Below are positions 49,201 to 59,679 of a stretch of 64,000 nt of DNA, piece by piece (positions within the stretch are counted from its first letter, which is position 1; the number at the start of each line of letters is the position of its first letter). This DNA comes from Ischnura elegans. Taxonomy: Eukaryota > Arthropoda > Insecta > Odonata > Coenagrionidae. The DNA is taken from contig NC_060252.1 in assembly GCF_921293095.1 (NCBI RefSeq), positions 4,898,001 to 4,962,000 on the forward strand, given 5' to 3'. Below the pieces are notes generated by a model that did not search any database, was not told where the DNA came from, and was given only the letters and a program-made list of their open reading frames with translations. Both the position numbers and the translations under genes were made by a program.

Positions 49201-49754
49201 AAGATTATGCTTCACTTTACAAATGAAATTCCATTTTTAAAAGCACTGATAATTTAAAAACATGTGATCTAAAATACCACAAGGATCGAATAATTGGGTA
49301 TTTGCACGGAATGCCAGGGGCAATGAATACTTGGAATCTTCAGCCTCCGGAAGAGGGAACGTTTCACGAGGGCAGTTCTAGAACAGGTACTCACTCCATG
49401 GGTGAGGATTCACGCCTTTTTGTGGACTGTGAATTGAGACCACCTTGTAAAGATTCATAACTTCAAGTCAAATTAAGTTTAACGTTGACTTTTAACCCGA
49501 AATTTGACTCCTTGAATTAATATTCTTCAGTTTTTCAAATTTATATTCATCAACGCCAACAAGACAATGCCACATTTGGTCCGAATGGAACATCTCAAGC
49601 GCGTCAGGAAACCCAGCCGATTATTTCATTTGAACAAAAGAATATCTGTTCGGAAACTGACCAATGACGGTGACCGCAGATCTTACCTCATCCATTTCGG
49701 ACACTGGACCCATGCTCTTGATGTGCATGTTGACAGTCACCAGAACGGGAGGCC
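33775..49754 (-). CDS. GABA-A receptor-type Cys-loop chloride channel subunit (partial gene, 8 exons)
   Basis: A subunit of a pentameric ligand-gated anion channel in the plasma membrane. Exons joined on the minus strand are 49754-49687, 48403-48180, 45734-45652, 43774-43637, 42790-42638, 41280-40904, 39851-about 39594, and 34239-33775. All have AG/GT borders, and phases agree at the first six junctions (0, 2, 1, 1, 1, 0). Hallmarks in order are PPVLVTV in the extracellular strand, WKPDTFF with PN (loop A and nearby), a 15-residue Cys-loop from C to C, four membrane helices, and the PAR motif before M2 that marks anion selectivity. M3 and the M2-M3 linker fit alpha-like insect subunits (CG8916/Grd group) better than Rdl, Lcch3 or GluCl; this is by eye. 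The signal peptide and first exon or exons are missing from the window. Introns of 1.3-5.3 kb are loaded with mobile elements. Confidence 0.9.
34240..35885 (-). other. Receptor intron sequence, nothing further
   Basis: Intronic, AT-rich. No exon, RNA gene or element with definable ends was recognised. Confidence 0.5.
35886..36102 (-). repeat. Penelope-like terminal repeat, downstream copy
   Basis: Inverted partner of 36379-36582. Both share CCTAAGTGYCGRTTTCCATG near the inner end. This copy lies on the 3' side of the endonuclease fragment, whose reading frame continues into it. Confidence 0.85.
35940..35972 (-). ncRNA. Hammerhead-ribozyme-like motif with mutated core
   Basis: On the minus strand the core reads CTAAGGA (35972-35966), where the hammerhead consensus is CUGANGA, so one essential base differs. 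After a weakened stem II comes GAAA (35945-35942) followed by CGTC. Same position in the repeat as the intact motif at 36496. Confidence 0.45.
36015..36400 (-). pseudogene. GIY-YIG endonuclease fragment of a Penelope-like element
   Basis: The minus-strand translation starts [20 protein letters not shown] (about 36396-36340), with the GIY-YIG core here GVYQ...VCVGETGRT. It continues with [19 protein letters not shown], the conserved Arg/His helix. A frameshift near 36195-36210 then moves to a second frame containing [14 protein letters not shown] and [16 protein letters not shown], the usual Penelope-like C-terminus. It is an endonuclease remnant without the upstream reverse transcriptase. Confidence 0.85.
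36379..36582 (+). repeat. Penelope-like terminal repeat, upstream inverted copy
   Basis: Reverse-complement of 35886-36102 with modest divergence and a short deletion between TTCCATCCTC and the TGAAGTTTGCC block. Confidence 0.85.
36496..36530 (+). ncRNA. Hammerhead-ribozyme-like motif with intact core
   Basis: CTGAGGA (36496-36502) fits the CUGANGA core. GGAAC (36504-36508) can pair with GTTCC (36518-36522) as stem II. GAAA follows at 36523-36526, then CGTC. Penelope-like retroelements are known to carry hammerhead motifs in their terminal repeats. Stems I and III are not demonstrated here. Confidence 0.55.
36583..39159 (-). other. Receptor intron sequence
   Basis: Intronic. ORFs at 37052-37481 and 38796-39073 are in low-complexity or GC-richer patches with no recognisable domain. 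Confidence 0.45.
39160..39182. repeat. GA dinucleotide microsatellite
   Basis: A short GA/GAGG-type run, mainly (GA)n, in the intron after exon g. Confidence 0.85.
39430..39530 (-). repeat. tRNA-Cys-derived pseudogene or SINE head abutting exon g
   Basis: Minus-strand sequence contains a perfect 5-bp anticodon stem with loop CTGCAGA (anticodon GCA, Cys), then a T-arm CCGGGTTCGAACCCCGG with perfect stem, including the B-box GGTTCGAACCC. The D-arm side reads GGAGGGTTGAGCGCTCGG, A-box like. The acceptor arms do not pair well, so a functional tRNA gene is unlikely. It begins about 65 bp after the likely exon g donor. Confidence 0.6.
39594..39851 (-). CDS. Receptor exon g: M3-M4 loop with polyproline (3' end uncertain)
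   Basis: The acceptor is GATTTTTCAG before AATTTCGG at 39851, phase 0. It encodes [20 protein letters not shown], a run of nine prolines, Gly/Arg-rich sequence, then an acidic block ([16 protein letters not shown]). Exon h starts in phase 0, so the donor should also be phase 0. Candidates are after 39594 (GTG before GTGGGC), 39597 or 39570. None is a strong consensus site, and an additional unseen exon cannot be excluded. The open frame runs on into a tRNA-derived repeat. Confidence 0.7.
39898..40120. repeat. Probable hAT-MITE remnant
   Basis: Starts CATGGACGTACCCAGCGAGG, resembling the CAGTGGCGTACCCAGG ends of the MITEs at 14005 and 19310, and has the same kind of C-run followed by CAGA. 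The right end (CTTGGCCACGAAGG near 40110) is only weakly related and no target duplication was found. It lies about 45 bp upstream of the exon g acceptor. Confidence 0.3.
40121..40903 (-). other. Receptor intron sequence with C-run
   Basis: Intronic. A C-run of about 14 lies near 40540. No element ends could be defined. Confidence 0.45.
40904..41280 (-). CDS. Receptor exon f: M2, M3 and charged cytoplasmic helix
   Basis: 377 bp from a GGCGCTGAAG acceptor to a GTGAGC donor, phase 1 to 0. It encodes [20 protein letters not shown] (rest of M2 and the linker), M3 ([20 protein letters not shown]) and a very long Lys/Glu/Arg-rich stretch of about 60 residues starting near [14 protein letters not shown]. 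The latter has alternating basic and acidic runs typical of a stable single alpha-helix and begins the M3-M4 loop. Plus-strand ORFs here are antisense shadows. Confidence 0.95.
41281..42637 (-). other. Receptor intron sequence
   Basis: Intronic, 1.36 kb. Nothing recognised. Confidence 0.5.
42638..42790 (-). CDS. Receptor exon e: loop C end, M1 and start of M2
   Basis: 153 bp from a TTTCTTTGCAG acceptor to a GTAATG donor, phase 1 to 1. It encodes [17 protein letters not shown], then M1 ([19 protein letters not shown]), then [16 protein letters not shown] followed by VSLG is the cytoplasmic mouth of M2. The 2' position, Ala in wild-type Rdl, is Ser here. Confidence 0.97.
42791..43636 (-). other. 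Receptor intron sequence
   Basis: Intronic, 0.85 kb. Nothing recognised. Confidence 0.5.
43637..43774 (-). CDS. Receptor exon d: pre-loop C region
   Basis: 138 bp from a CTCTGTTGCAG acceptor to a GTGAGG donor, phase 1 to 1. Joined to exon c it gives [15 protein letters not shown], matching the family's GSYxYTxxxVxYxW. It continues into [18 protein letters not shown], the strand leading to loop C. The FxTGxY/W loop C signature of GABA-binding beta/Rdl-type faces is not seen. Confidence 0.93.
44323..44811. mobile_element. hAT-type MITE (489 bp) with perfect 8-bp target duplication
   Basis: Ends are TAGGGATGGTCGGATC (left) and, reverse complemented, TAGGGATGGACGGATC (right). ATTGTAAG flanks both sides (44315-44322 and 44812-44819). 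Subterminal regions contain many GGATCCG/CGGATCC motifs on both strands, a plausible array of transposase-binding sites. ORFs inside are incidental. It lies in the intron between receptor exons c and d. Confidence 0.9.
44820..45651 (-). other. Receptor intron sequence
   Basis: Intronic. Nothing recognised. Confidence 0.5.
45652..45734 (-). CDS. Receptor exon c: Cys-loop
   Basis: 83 bp from a CCACCCACAG acceptor to a GTAAGT donor, phase 2 to 1. It encodes [19 protein letters not shown] and ACPLFIGS. The two cysteines are separated by 13 residues, as in all Cys-loop receptors. A CCAG acceptor 18 bp further in also preserves frame but would remove residues conserved across the family, so the upstream site was chosen. 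The residue after the first Cys is Arg rather than the usual Pro. Confidence 0.93.
45735..46619 (-). other. Receptor intron sequence
   Basis: Intronic. GC-richer segment 46380-46619 has overlapping ORFs on both strands, none identified; part of it could belong to the possible mariner relic that follows. Confidence 0.35.
46620..46990 (+). pseudogene. Possible mariner transposase relic
   Basis: A plus-strand frame includes [23 protein letters not shown], reminiscent of the mariner segment after the first catalytic aspartate (HHYxPExKxQSxxWxHxxSPxP). The catalytic Asp itself reads differently (TMRETP) and the rest of the protein is not recognisable. No TIRs were found. Low certainty. Confidence 0.35.
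46991..48179 (-). other. Receptor intron sequence
   Basis: Intronic. Small ORFs at 47071 and 47469 are not recognised. Confidence 0.45.
48180..48403 (-). CDS. Receptor exon b: loops D, A and E
   Basis: 224 bp, from a TTTCCTTTCGCAG acceptor to a GTGACT donor, phase 0 to 2. It encodes [15 protein letters not shown], then [17 protein letters not shown], then [19 protein letters not shown]. The WxPDxFFxN-K-S-H and PN...R...G...YSMR pattern is diagnostic for GABA/glycine-type subunits. Confidence 0.95.
48404..49686 (-). other. Receptor intron sequence
   Basis: Intronic, 1.28 kb. Nothing recognised. Confidence 0.5.
49687..49754 (-). CDS. Receptor exon a: first N-terminal beta-strand region
   Basis: 68 bp. 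The acceptor is TCTCTCCGCAG, and a GTAAGA donor follows GATGAG. It is entered in phase 1 and left in phase 0. It encodes [20 protein letters not shown] and DE, the canonical PPVxVxVxxxVxSxxxVSExxM segment at the start of the Cys-loop receptor extracellular domain. The preceding residues (usually RPxFGG) must come from an upstream exon that I did not find. Confidence 0.9.
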
Positions 49755-52700
49755 CTGCGGAGAGAGAAGGAAGCGAAAGGACGTCAGTCGGTGGTCAGCT
49801 TTCCCATGAAAGTACATGCATCAGAATCCTTGAAATAAAATACTCATAGAAAAATTAGGGATGATATGTGATACACTGAGGCTCAAAATATATTTAAGGA
49901 ACTTGTTGTTACAATTAAAATAGAAAATACTGTCTTGAAAATAATTTTATTCTTTTGTGATTTTTTTCGTGTCTACGCCCACGAATGGCGCTGTACAATC
50001 AGAGTACATACATCGCAACCACTACCTTCCGTGCTTTAACCAAACCTTTTTTGCGTAAGCAATTCCTTGGAGTCCAATGAATATATTTTCAATGTGCTGG
50101 CATTTGCATTTTAGTTAACTATTACAAGCCAATAAGAGATTAAAAGACTTAGAAGATAAGTTGAAATGAGAGCAAAATGTTCAGTTTTTGAAATTTAAGG
50201 CAGAAAAAATACCAAGCGCGAACACGTCTTATAATTAGGATTTCAAAAAGTTACATCTTAGACCTTAAATATCATACAGAGATCCACGTGGATCGCAGCA
50301 AACATTTCTCAGAGCCTTATGATGAAAAAATGCCAAAATGTATTTATATACTGCTTGAGACGTGATTTTCTACGTATGTATAGAGTCTGCGGTGTTGGGA
50401 GCATAGTAATCACTCACGTTATCTCTTGTAGGATTTGGCGGAATGGTTAGCGTAGAATTGGTATGATAATACATCCTTTTTCTATAATAGGTACTTGCTT
50501 TTCTGCAGTTCTTCATTTACTATAACAATATAGCTTTTATGAAAAACAAATATTTTAGGCACTAATCTTCTGCACTATTACACTATTATATGGGAAACGC
50601 TAGTAATAAACTCTTCGCCAAAATTCACATGCAATAATATTGCATAAATATGTTTTCATTAGAAAATGAAGAGCTGCCCTTAGAAGTATCACGTGGTTAC
50701 ATATTTGGCAAGCCCAAAAAATGCAATTAAAACCGTTATAAAAACGCAGCGGTAAAAAGCGTATGAGAATAAAGATAAGTGGCGTGTATGTACGCCCTCA
50801 TTAGCATCGCACATTACGCATCACTCTAGAAATACGCCTCAAGCATTATTTAAATGCATCTTTGGGATTTTTTCATTGTCATGAACATGTCAACACTCGT
50901 GCGGCCTCTTCCGAGACTCGTTACCTGCCTTTAATTCGGCAAACAACTTGATATTTTAGAATGCATAAAATACTCCGTCAAGTTTGCCAATGTCTCCCAT
51001 TTGAACTCCTTATCCCCATTATTTTATTTATTAATACCTTTTAACAAACCTGGACGAAGTAAAGTTAACAATAAAGTGAAAGTCACCATTAAAACAACAA
51101 TTCTAACATTTTACACGAAAAAATGGGAACGTATTGTACCCTTAAACTGGCTGAAATATAAACAAGGCCTGCACCTCATTTGTCTTGAATTTGAAAATTG
51201 CGCACGCTGGTAATCCTCCATATTGTACAGATGGATTCACCAGGAAAAACACTATTCATACAATTTCAACCCGTCAGCACCCCCTTCAACACATACTCTA
51301 GTATTACTTCATGAAAAGACGTGGCAGTTCCGTAATACTCTCGCTCTAATTTTTGTGAAGAAAGACCTTGCCTCGAAGAAGAAGATTTTGCCTCGGTAAT
51401 TTCTAGGGTGTACTTTTTATATTTGAGTCACAGAAAAATGTCAAAAAGAGCTACTCTATATTCAATGAAAGTTTCCATCACATAAATTAAGACAACAAAA
51501 ATGACAAAATACGACCGTTAGAGGAAGAGAGAGTGTGTGGCGATAGTTAAAAGGGCGACAGACATTCCCTTGTTGCATGTTTCGAGCGGAGGAAGAACAT
51601 GTGCTGAGCATTTTATGCACCATTTGGTTTTAAGAGGTCATAAATTGCTGCTCTGTCAGAGGACGCCATGAGCAATGAGTGGAGCGGAGAGGGAGTTGAG
51701 GTTCGAGATAGGAAAGGGGAGGTTGGGTGGAGAAAACAAATCCACCGCTCGCGGTGGAAACCACTTTTGAGAATGACAATCATTCACCTGACTCGTTTTT
51801 ACCATTTTCAAATGCAATGATGATTGAGTGAAAGAAAAATATGTTTTCATATACATTGAGATGATATGATTATGACTAATATTTCATGTTTTTCGAAAGC
51901 ATATGTTCAAACTACAGCTATTAGTCAACGATCCACCTGCTCGATACAATATCAAAGAGATCTATACTAACAAACATACAAACTTAAATACACTTTTAAA
52001 TGTGCCAGGTAGAAATCCCTGTGAATAAGTAATCATGACGCCTTCACTTTAACGGATTTTCATCTATTACTCTTGTAGTTTGAATTATATTTCCTCACGT
52101 TTTTTCAATATTTCAAGCTTCATTAGGGCTTAAAAATACGTAATCAATGCCTAAAAAATCAATAATCAATATGTATCAACATATCTGGCCTCCTGTGTTT
52201 ATATAATTATTCTGAGGAATATACGTAATCATCCACCAAAGTAAGATAACAAGAGAATGTATCGACCAAGTGAAAAATGAGCGAATGCGAAGAAGAGAAG
52301 ACTAATGAACAGTTGAAGAAATCGCAGGTACACACTCATCCATCCTAATAATACAAATGATTTTCTCGTGAAGGCAATATCAATTATTCATCAATCACAC
52401 CATGTCTACACCATGTTTCTCCAAGGCAAAATAATATCGCTTATGGCTAACGACAGCAGTTAAGGAGTCAAGGGAATCCATTATGATGCAATGATAAATG
52501 ATCTCTAACACTTTCGTAAGTTAATATGATTCATGTAACACAGAAAGGTCAACGCCAATTCGGAAGCGATGATATTTTGCTGCTTAGACCCAAGAGGACC
52601 GACATGTTGACATGTACATATTAATTCAAATCGATTTTTTAAAGATAAATTGCGTATTTTTTAAGCACTGATAAAGCTTGAAGCATTGAAAAATCGTAAA

Positions 52701-55700
52701 CGCATAGTATTTGAATGACAAGATAAATAGAGGCAGTTCTATTGACATGAAGAGGCCAGGATTACTCATTTCCAGACATTACTTACTTAAACATTTACAA
52801 CAGTATTTTTTATGGTTATATAGTCAATTTTCATAAGATTTGTTTTGCGGAATCCCTTTTCCGCCTTATATATTCTACTGGAACTTAGAAGAAGGGAAAT
52901 AATTCATCAAACGAACACCTGGGCCACCTTTCTACATGACAAAAAAATACCCCTAACGGCTGATGACAGCAGCGGACAAGTAAATTTTGGAAACATTTAA
53001 AATGAGGTATTGTGTAGAAGTGTTATAAGAATTCCATATCACCATACTTCCGTGGCAAGTACAGACATCTACATCAAATAATACAAAGGATACATCTGGT
53101 ATACCAATTTAAAAATGAGGGAATTGTATATTAAGAGATGACTGATGGAAATTTGAAGAAGTCGTAAGTACACACTTTATCACCCAAATGATAAAAATGA
53201 TTTTCTGTTGAACACAAAAGTAGAAAGGTAAGTGGAGGAGAAAGATGAAGAAAAAGAATGATTACGCTAAACTGTATGGAGTAATTGAAGGATGTAAAAG
53301 ATAAGAAATCCCCATGTGTAAAAATATTAGCTTATAGAGAAGATAAATTGTGAGTTGCGTCAAACTAATCTCAGAGTAAAAAAGACAGAATTCCATAATA
53401 ACGTACAATTACGTTTGCCCTTTCACGGGCGTTTCCCCGCAGCATTTTAGGTATCTGACACAGCGGATGGCAGAATTATATAAGTTCCCATATAATCGCT
53501 GTTCATGTGATCGGAGAATTATAAGAGTAAATATGCGAACATTATATAGAGTATAGAATAGGTTTGCAAGAGTCAAATATTGTTACACTGAGACCGCCAC
53601 AGGCTAATTGAGCAAACCGTGCCTTCACATACTCTTTTGATGACAACGAACTAAAATATGTACGGCCAAGCAAGCAAAACGCGCAGATGTTACGAAATTA
53701 TCACACACCTATTGTGGTAACAATTATGAGACATTTCTTCATGTCTACCATTCATATTTGCGACTTCTAAATGGAATGAGCAAAATGCATACCTTAGATT
53801 TTCTACCATTCTCTTTCTCTGCATTTATCTTTTGCCTAGATGGTTTCATTATGACTAAAGCTCTCTAAACAGTGAAATTAGCAAACCGTTTTGCATCATG
53901 TAGAAGTATAATGCATAAAATGAAGCCTATCATTCTCTAATATTTATTTTACTTTGAAAAAAAATATGAATCATGCGACTGAAAAGAAAAACGGCCATTC
54001 AATCAATGTTCTTTCTTCGCAAATTAATTCTGGTGGCAATTACATGCTTCAAGTTAATTTCATTTGAAAGCAATTCATTAAAAATTTCAACTTGATTACA
54101 TTATTTCCAAAAAAAAAATAAGTTTTAAGTAATAACAAAGCAAGTTAAACGGTTTGTGAGTCAGATGCAAGTAAAATAATTTCTCTCCATACACACTGAA
54201 TTATTATCTGAAGATTTGAAACATGGAAAAATGAAATGAAACAATTATTCATTTAACCTGTGACACTGTTTTGGCCAATGGTATCAAAATCTGATTAAAG
54301 CGTCGAAAAACAGTCATCTATTTCCCCGGAAAATATTTCAAAAAAATATCGCGTGAGATGTGCAATCAAATGCCACGAGAGTTAAAATTAAACGCGAGTT
54401 ATTTTGATCCGATGGGAGCATTAATTGGGATAGGATGGAGCAGGAAGGGAAAGAGAGTGAGGGGATATTTCCACCTTTTATTACGAAACGGTTCGCTCGC
54501 TCCAGTCGCCAAAAATATTCCCCCGACGACATCCAATGCTGAGCTATTTCCTCCTTCGTGGGCCAACTCGTCCTCTACCATGTGCTCTGGCATCGTAAAC
54601 AAGGCCCACCATCGGAACATATTCCATTGCGTTTATTCCAAAGCGAATATGGTATGCCAATTAAGGGATAGAAGCTGGAAATTCATACAAAGATAACGAA
54701 GGCTTTTGCAGACGAGAAGATGCATAGGATTGTTACACAAGGGATACTTAAAAGAAGTGAAGCAAATCTGTTAAGAGGGAACTCGAAACAACTGCAATAC
54801 ATGAGCCATTGTAATAAGTGTGTGGCAGAGGGCCTTAGGACACAAGCAGCTAGCAAAAATATGGAAATGCTCTTCAAACGAAGTTCCGCCTAACATTTAT
54901 TGAAGCCCATTGTTCATTGTTCGAGGGAATAAAAAATGCCCATGCCTATACAATCAGCAAAATATCTCTCTATTAGGTAATAGCTTTGGTCGGACTGGAG
55001 TGAGGTTCTAGGATGATGCTGATGATGATATTTTTTTACAGCAATGTTAAAAATAACCAAAAATTCCAAGTAATGATCATATGGGATTGGATAAAAGGTC
55101 GGTGCAAATTAGGTCGTAAATTTGAGATTCCCAGCTCTTGTGTAGTACTTATTTTGCAAATTCTTCCTAACTAAGCGAAAATTATTAAGGACTCTATCAC
55201 TTGAAGGAGTAAAAAGTGTGTTTGAATAAGTGAATACCAAAGTTGCAAGTGTTTCAGAACCATCTCTTTTACTGAAAGTTTGGCAAGTTAAGAATAAGCG
55301 TGCTTGGAATTGTCTTGACACTTTTAGGTTCTCTCATGGCATAGGCGACTCTCCAACCACACGTAATTGCCTTAGTGATGTATCTGTAATGCGAAAAATT
55401 CGGAATATAATCCATGCAAATTTGTCTTGAGGCTGAATCTGAATCATTTCATACTTTTCTTATTTTGGGCCAGAGGAAGATACTAGGACCAAAGTCGCCC
55501 ATGTTCGCCTTAAAGTTACGGTAAATTTCTTCGGCTGAAACTCAGAAATAAAAAACTTTGTGTTTCTCCCTCGTTGCTGTGGCAACCGCTAGTGTTTTGT
55601 GTGGGGAGAGCAATATGGCGGGGCTTCAATCTCTGTCACTTGTAGGCCTTGTGTTTATCCAAGGTTCTCGCTTTTCCTTCCGACCCCCCTTGTTCCTTCT

Positions 55701-57169
55701 CTTCCTGATTGATTCGCTGAGGGGATGTCACGCCAACCCCGTGTCCGATGCCATCGCTGAAAAGTCGGAAGGCTTCTTGGCCTCTGCGCTGTAATACAGC
55801 CTCCTTGTTCGCTCAACAAAGCTATTCTTAAAGCGCCCACCCTTTCTTCTCTTATGCTATACTTGGGCTCTCGATTTTATCGCATCCCTCTCCTAATTGC
55901 CGCCTCACAATTGCTTTCCCAGGAGACGCGGCACCAGACCGGACAACTTGGTACTGGCAATCTTTTTATTTTGCAAACGGCTGGCGTCCTATCACCTCCT
56001 GCCATCAACCGATTGAGGCGGCTGAAGGGGTAATACGTGGATGCAGATAAAATCTATTTTTCCCTGTTTCGCGAATGGCGTATTTGTAGCGAAGTACCTA
56101 AAACTCCGAGGACAATATTGCAATAATAACATGGGCTTGTACCCCACCTTAAATATTATGATGGAATATGAAAGAGTTAGGGTAAAAAATAAAAAAATAA
56201 AATAGGTTTCGTTTGACTCCAAATTCTTCCTAGCCATGCTGGAAATATTTTTTTCAATAAAGTGCACAAATGCACATTATTATACATACATATATTACAC
56301 ATACAGGAAAAATGTGATCAGAATCAGTCAATCATTTATAGCATGCATCACACGGTTTCGGATTTTGCAATTTCCATCCAACTAGTTCTTATGAGCAGAG
56401 GCAGAGAATCGCACTAATTTATGTTTCACCTGGAGTACGGATAAAAGTTTCACACAGCTTACATAACCAATAGATATAATCGACATCTATGCATGCGACG
56501 AATAATGATATTGAAAACTCTAAGATCACGCGAAGACTGATAGGTCTGACGGTTCTTATAGTATGATTCCAAAAATTGGATTAATGAATATTAGATGTGG
56601 ATAACAGGGGGAGGGCGGCCTCCCCCTTTTTTTGGAAAAACTGGAAAAAGTAATATTTAAGGTGGCTCTCTTATTAAAGTTACCACTTCACCATCAGCAT
56701 AAAAATTATTTGTAATTATTAATCAATCTCTAAAATCCCCTTACCTGCACGTATCTCACACAGACCTCGCGTTATCACAGAGCAATAACACCGAGGTGCC
56801 AAAGAAAGTAATGAACCTCCAAAAATTGACGACCTTAATTCGGCCCTGCTTAACTCGTTGTTTGTTTTGATCAAATATTTTAACTGCAATAAATTCTCAA
56901 ACAGGAAATATCAATACTCCAATTAAATTCATAGTGAAGCATAAAATTTGCTCACGGTTTCCATTTCCAACAATAATACATGGTTCGGTGATGGTTTCAA
57001 TTTCGGCCTCTGACATGAGCAGCACTCGCAACCACCTTGAGCGCACGTCCACTCTGAGGCATTCATTTACTTGTTGACACACCACGGAAAACAGCATAAC
57101 TTGGTCTCTACAACGGGGTTTTCACCACATTAAACAATTAAAAGTACACGATTATCCGTTCTCTGAGTA
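49755..57169 (-). other. Presumed 5' intron or upstream region of the receptor
   Basis: Missing upstream exon or exons should lie here or beyond the window. I searched by eye for a segment ending in RPxFGG or similar on the minus strand and did not find one. A tRNA-like A-box fragment (TGGCGGAATGGTTAGCG) occurs near 50440. ORF pairs at 54338-54696 and 55558-55840 are GC-richer patches without known domains. Diverged direct repeats occur near 52290 and 53130. Confidence 0.4.
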
Positions 57170-57262
57170 GGTGCAACCTTAACAGGCGGGTATCGAACCC
57201 GTGACCTCCGGTTACTTACTCCGGCAGGCGACTTAACCCCGCCGACACCGAAGCCGGCTTAA
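57170..57262 (-). repeat. tRNA-derived SINE head
   Basis: On the minus strand: GCCGGCTTCGGTGTCGGCGG, then GGTTAAGTCGCC (A-box region), a CCGG/CCGG anticodon-like stem, and the T-arm CGGGTTCGATACCCG with a perfect 5-bp stem containing the B-box GGTTCGATACC. An A/T-run bounds it at 57258-57270. The loop and arm lengths are off for a functional tRNA. Confidence 0.6.
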
Positions 57263-59394
57263 AAAAAAAGATGCGTCGCCAAAGAAAATCAGATTCCATT
57301 GTAAAACAATAATTAAATATAATGATTATATTCGTTCTCTCGAATTTAATTGTGACGCCAGCTAAATATACGAAGTATCATGAGATCACCACATACATAA
57401 TATTGTCAGTGAACTGACTTTTGTTTTACAGTTAATAAAATGAGATGTTTTTCGTGTGCATTCATTCGCGTGCCACGCTGATGAGTATTTTGTTATATTT
57501 TGTCAAATATTATGTCCCATTCTGTGATAACGATGTATCGTGTGAATACTAATATTGTACGCCCAATTTTTTTGCTGTTATATATTTATCATCATGCATG
57601 TTCCTCAGGGTTACACACTTGTCCCGGAATAATTAATTTCATGTTCTATACTACCTATTCTAATCTAATTCAATATTTTAGAAGAAAAGCTGAATAAGTA
57701 AATTACTTGTAATCCGTCCAAAATTATTTACTGAAAGACTGAAGACAAGAAATCCGCTATCGATTCCAGCATTGGTGCGCACAATAAAGAATACTGAGAG
57801 TTGCAACAGACTTCTCGCGGAGGAATCCAAAGAATCTCTATTTAAAATCTTGCAGAAATATTTCCAAAAATAGAAGTATCAGTGAAAAAAGCATCAGTTT
57901 TCATTTACACAATAATATATTATGGTATTTAATTTAGATTTAAAAGCACAAAATGCCTAAAAATCCAAAAGTGGTCTTAAAAAAATTAAAAAATTGGGAT
58001 AGCAAGAAATATGAAGCATCTAATTTACATGATTTTATGTGATGCTCGGAAGCTCTCGGAAGACTCAAAAGGGAGTTTTCAAGAGTAAAATGGCTATGAG
58101 CTAAATACTTGGAGTTATGGAAAGCAATGAAAAGCGTGGATGTTGAGATGAGCGGTCGGAGAGGGAGGGTGGGTGACGTAGCGAAGAGGGAGGAGGCGAC
58201 GAGGTGGTCCCATTCGATGGGCGGGCGACGCTTGTCAACACGAGCCCCGTCAAATGGGGCGCACTCGTTCACTCTGACGCGAAGCCCGCTTACGTACGAC
58301 CGCCTCCACCTCGAACAAGACGCGAGGGAAATGAGGAAGTGATAAGCCTAAACCTAGTGTATGCAGTGAACCAAGCGAGCCAAAAAAACGCAGCGAAAAT
58401 CTCGCGGAAATAAAAACAATGACTACGTTGACAGCTGTTATTATGTTCAAATTGACGAAAGGAAATGAGAAATTACCCTCCGTCCACTTTCCAGGAGGAT
58501 CCAGGACAAGGACAAGGGGGCTCTCATGGGTCCAAGTGTAAATTGGATACCACTGGGGAAGAGGGGGACCTATAGCCCCCATGAGTAGATTAAAATGAAC
58601 AGTCACAATGTGACTATTACGAGTAAAAATTAAATGAAATGAAATCGTTACCTGAGACTCAATTACTTTTACACAGTTACTCCCCAACTCCTCAAGAAAG
58701 AGTAATTAATAAAGTAGGAACAATGTTCATGGATATGAGAGTGTGTATTTTGCCAACATGAGAACAGAAATTCAGTGAGATAATGATGAGAGGCTATAAG
58801 TAAAGCAGTTGTCTTCCAATAGAACCAACTTAAACGGGTACATACTTGCATCATCTGTAGTGAAATTCACATTAAAATATTCTACATGCACGTTTAGTAA
58901 ACGAATCGAATATTATAGGAGGTGAATTTCATCATCTCAATATCAACACTGAAAAATTAATAAAAGGCTCCATTGAGATTTGGACAAAAAGGTATCCGGT
59001 GTTAAAAAAATTCATTTTTTCCACGCATTGTCAGAGACCACAATCAAAATTCCTCGACATCAAAAATTCTCCAATTTATAGCTCTAAGTAGAGATTGCAG
59101 CGATGGTGTACACAAAGTATGCATGCGAAAAGTGTAATAACTGAGATTTTGCAACTAGATTGAAATGGTGAAAGGTAATCAGAAAAATAGGAACATTTGT
59201 ATGGACTAGAATTTAAATGGTTTTTTCAATTCATTTTCCACTTCCAGTTAATACTTAAAGATTTGGGACAATCTCATACGATTTCAAACATGTATTACTT
59301 TACACAGTTTACAACATTTATTTTAATCTTTCGATAAAAATTTCAATCCTGGTCAATTACACACATTAACTCGAATTAAGGAGGGAATAACTAG
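57263..59394. other. Geneless stretch
   Basis: A GC-rich patch at 58130-58330 has overlapping ORFs on both strands, none recognised. A minus-strand frame near 58500-58590 (PPLPQWYPIYTWTHE) looks like a fragment of some repeat, but I cannot name it. Confidence 0.35.
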
Positions 59395-59620
59395 AGACTC
59401 GAAGGCTTCTTGCTAGGCTTAGATTGCTTGAGCAATTGAGAATAGATATCTTTAAGAGCGACAAAATACTTCATCGTAGAATCTTACCACTTTTTTAGGT
59501 CCGACAAATACGATCAACTATGGGAAATATTCTGCATAACGGCCGGTATAGAAATTCATTTTTCCCCAATTAACATTAATAAAGGACTTTAATATATGCA
59601 CAGTGAACTTCGTATGTTCA
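59395..59620 (+). mobile_element. Truncated LINE 3' fragment
   Basis: Closely matches 60484-60670: GAGACTCG, GCTAGGCTTAGATTGCTTGA, ATATCTTTAAGAG, and AAAGGACTTTAATA occur in the same order. It encodes the last residues and 3' UTR of a CR1-like LINE but lacks the reverse transcriptase. It lies directly upstream of a longer copy on the same strand. Confidence 0.75.
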
Positions 59621-59679
59621 TTGTAAAAAAAAAAAATTAAGTAAATCGTAGATGCGACTGAGTAGAATTTTTCTTCCGA

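Noticed and set aside
55558..55794. 78-codon ORF with hydrophobic start as a secreted peptide gene
   Set aside because: The hydrophobic stretch is not followed by a recognisable mature peptide, there is an antisense ORF of similar length, and no splice support is visible.
57170..57262. Functional tRNA gene
   Set aside because: The anticodon-like loop is 9 nt and arm lengths are irregular, so a SINE head is the better explanation.
58500..58590. Sequence sharing GGTATCCAATTTACACT with 2240-2256 as a common repeat
   Set aside because: Only about 17 bp clearly match and flanks differ; too little to define a family without a genome search.
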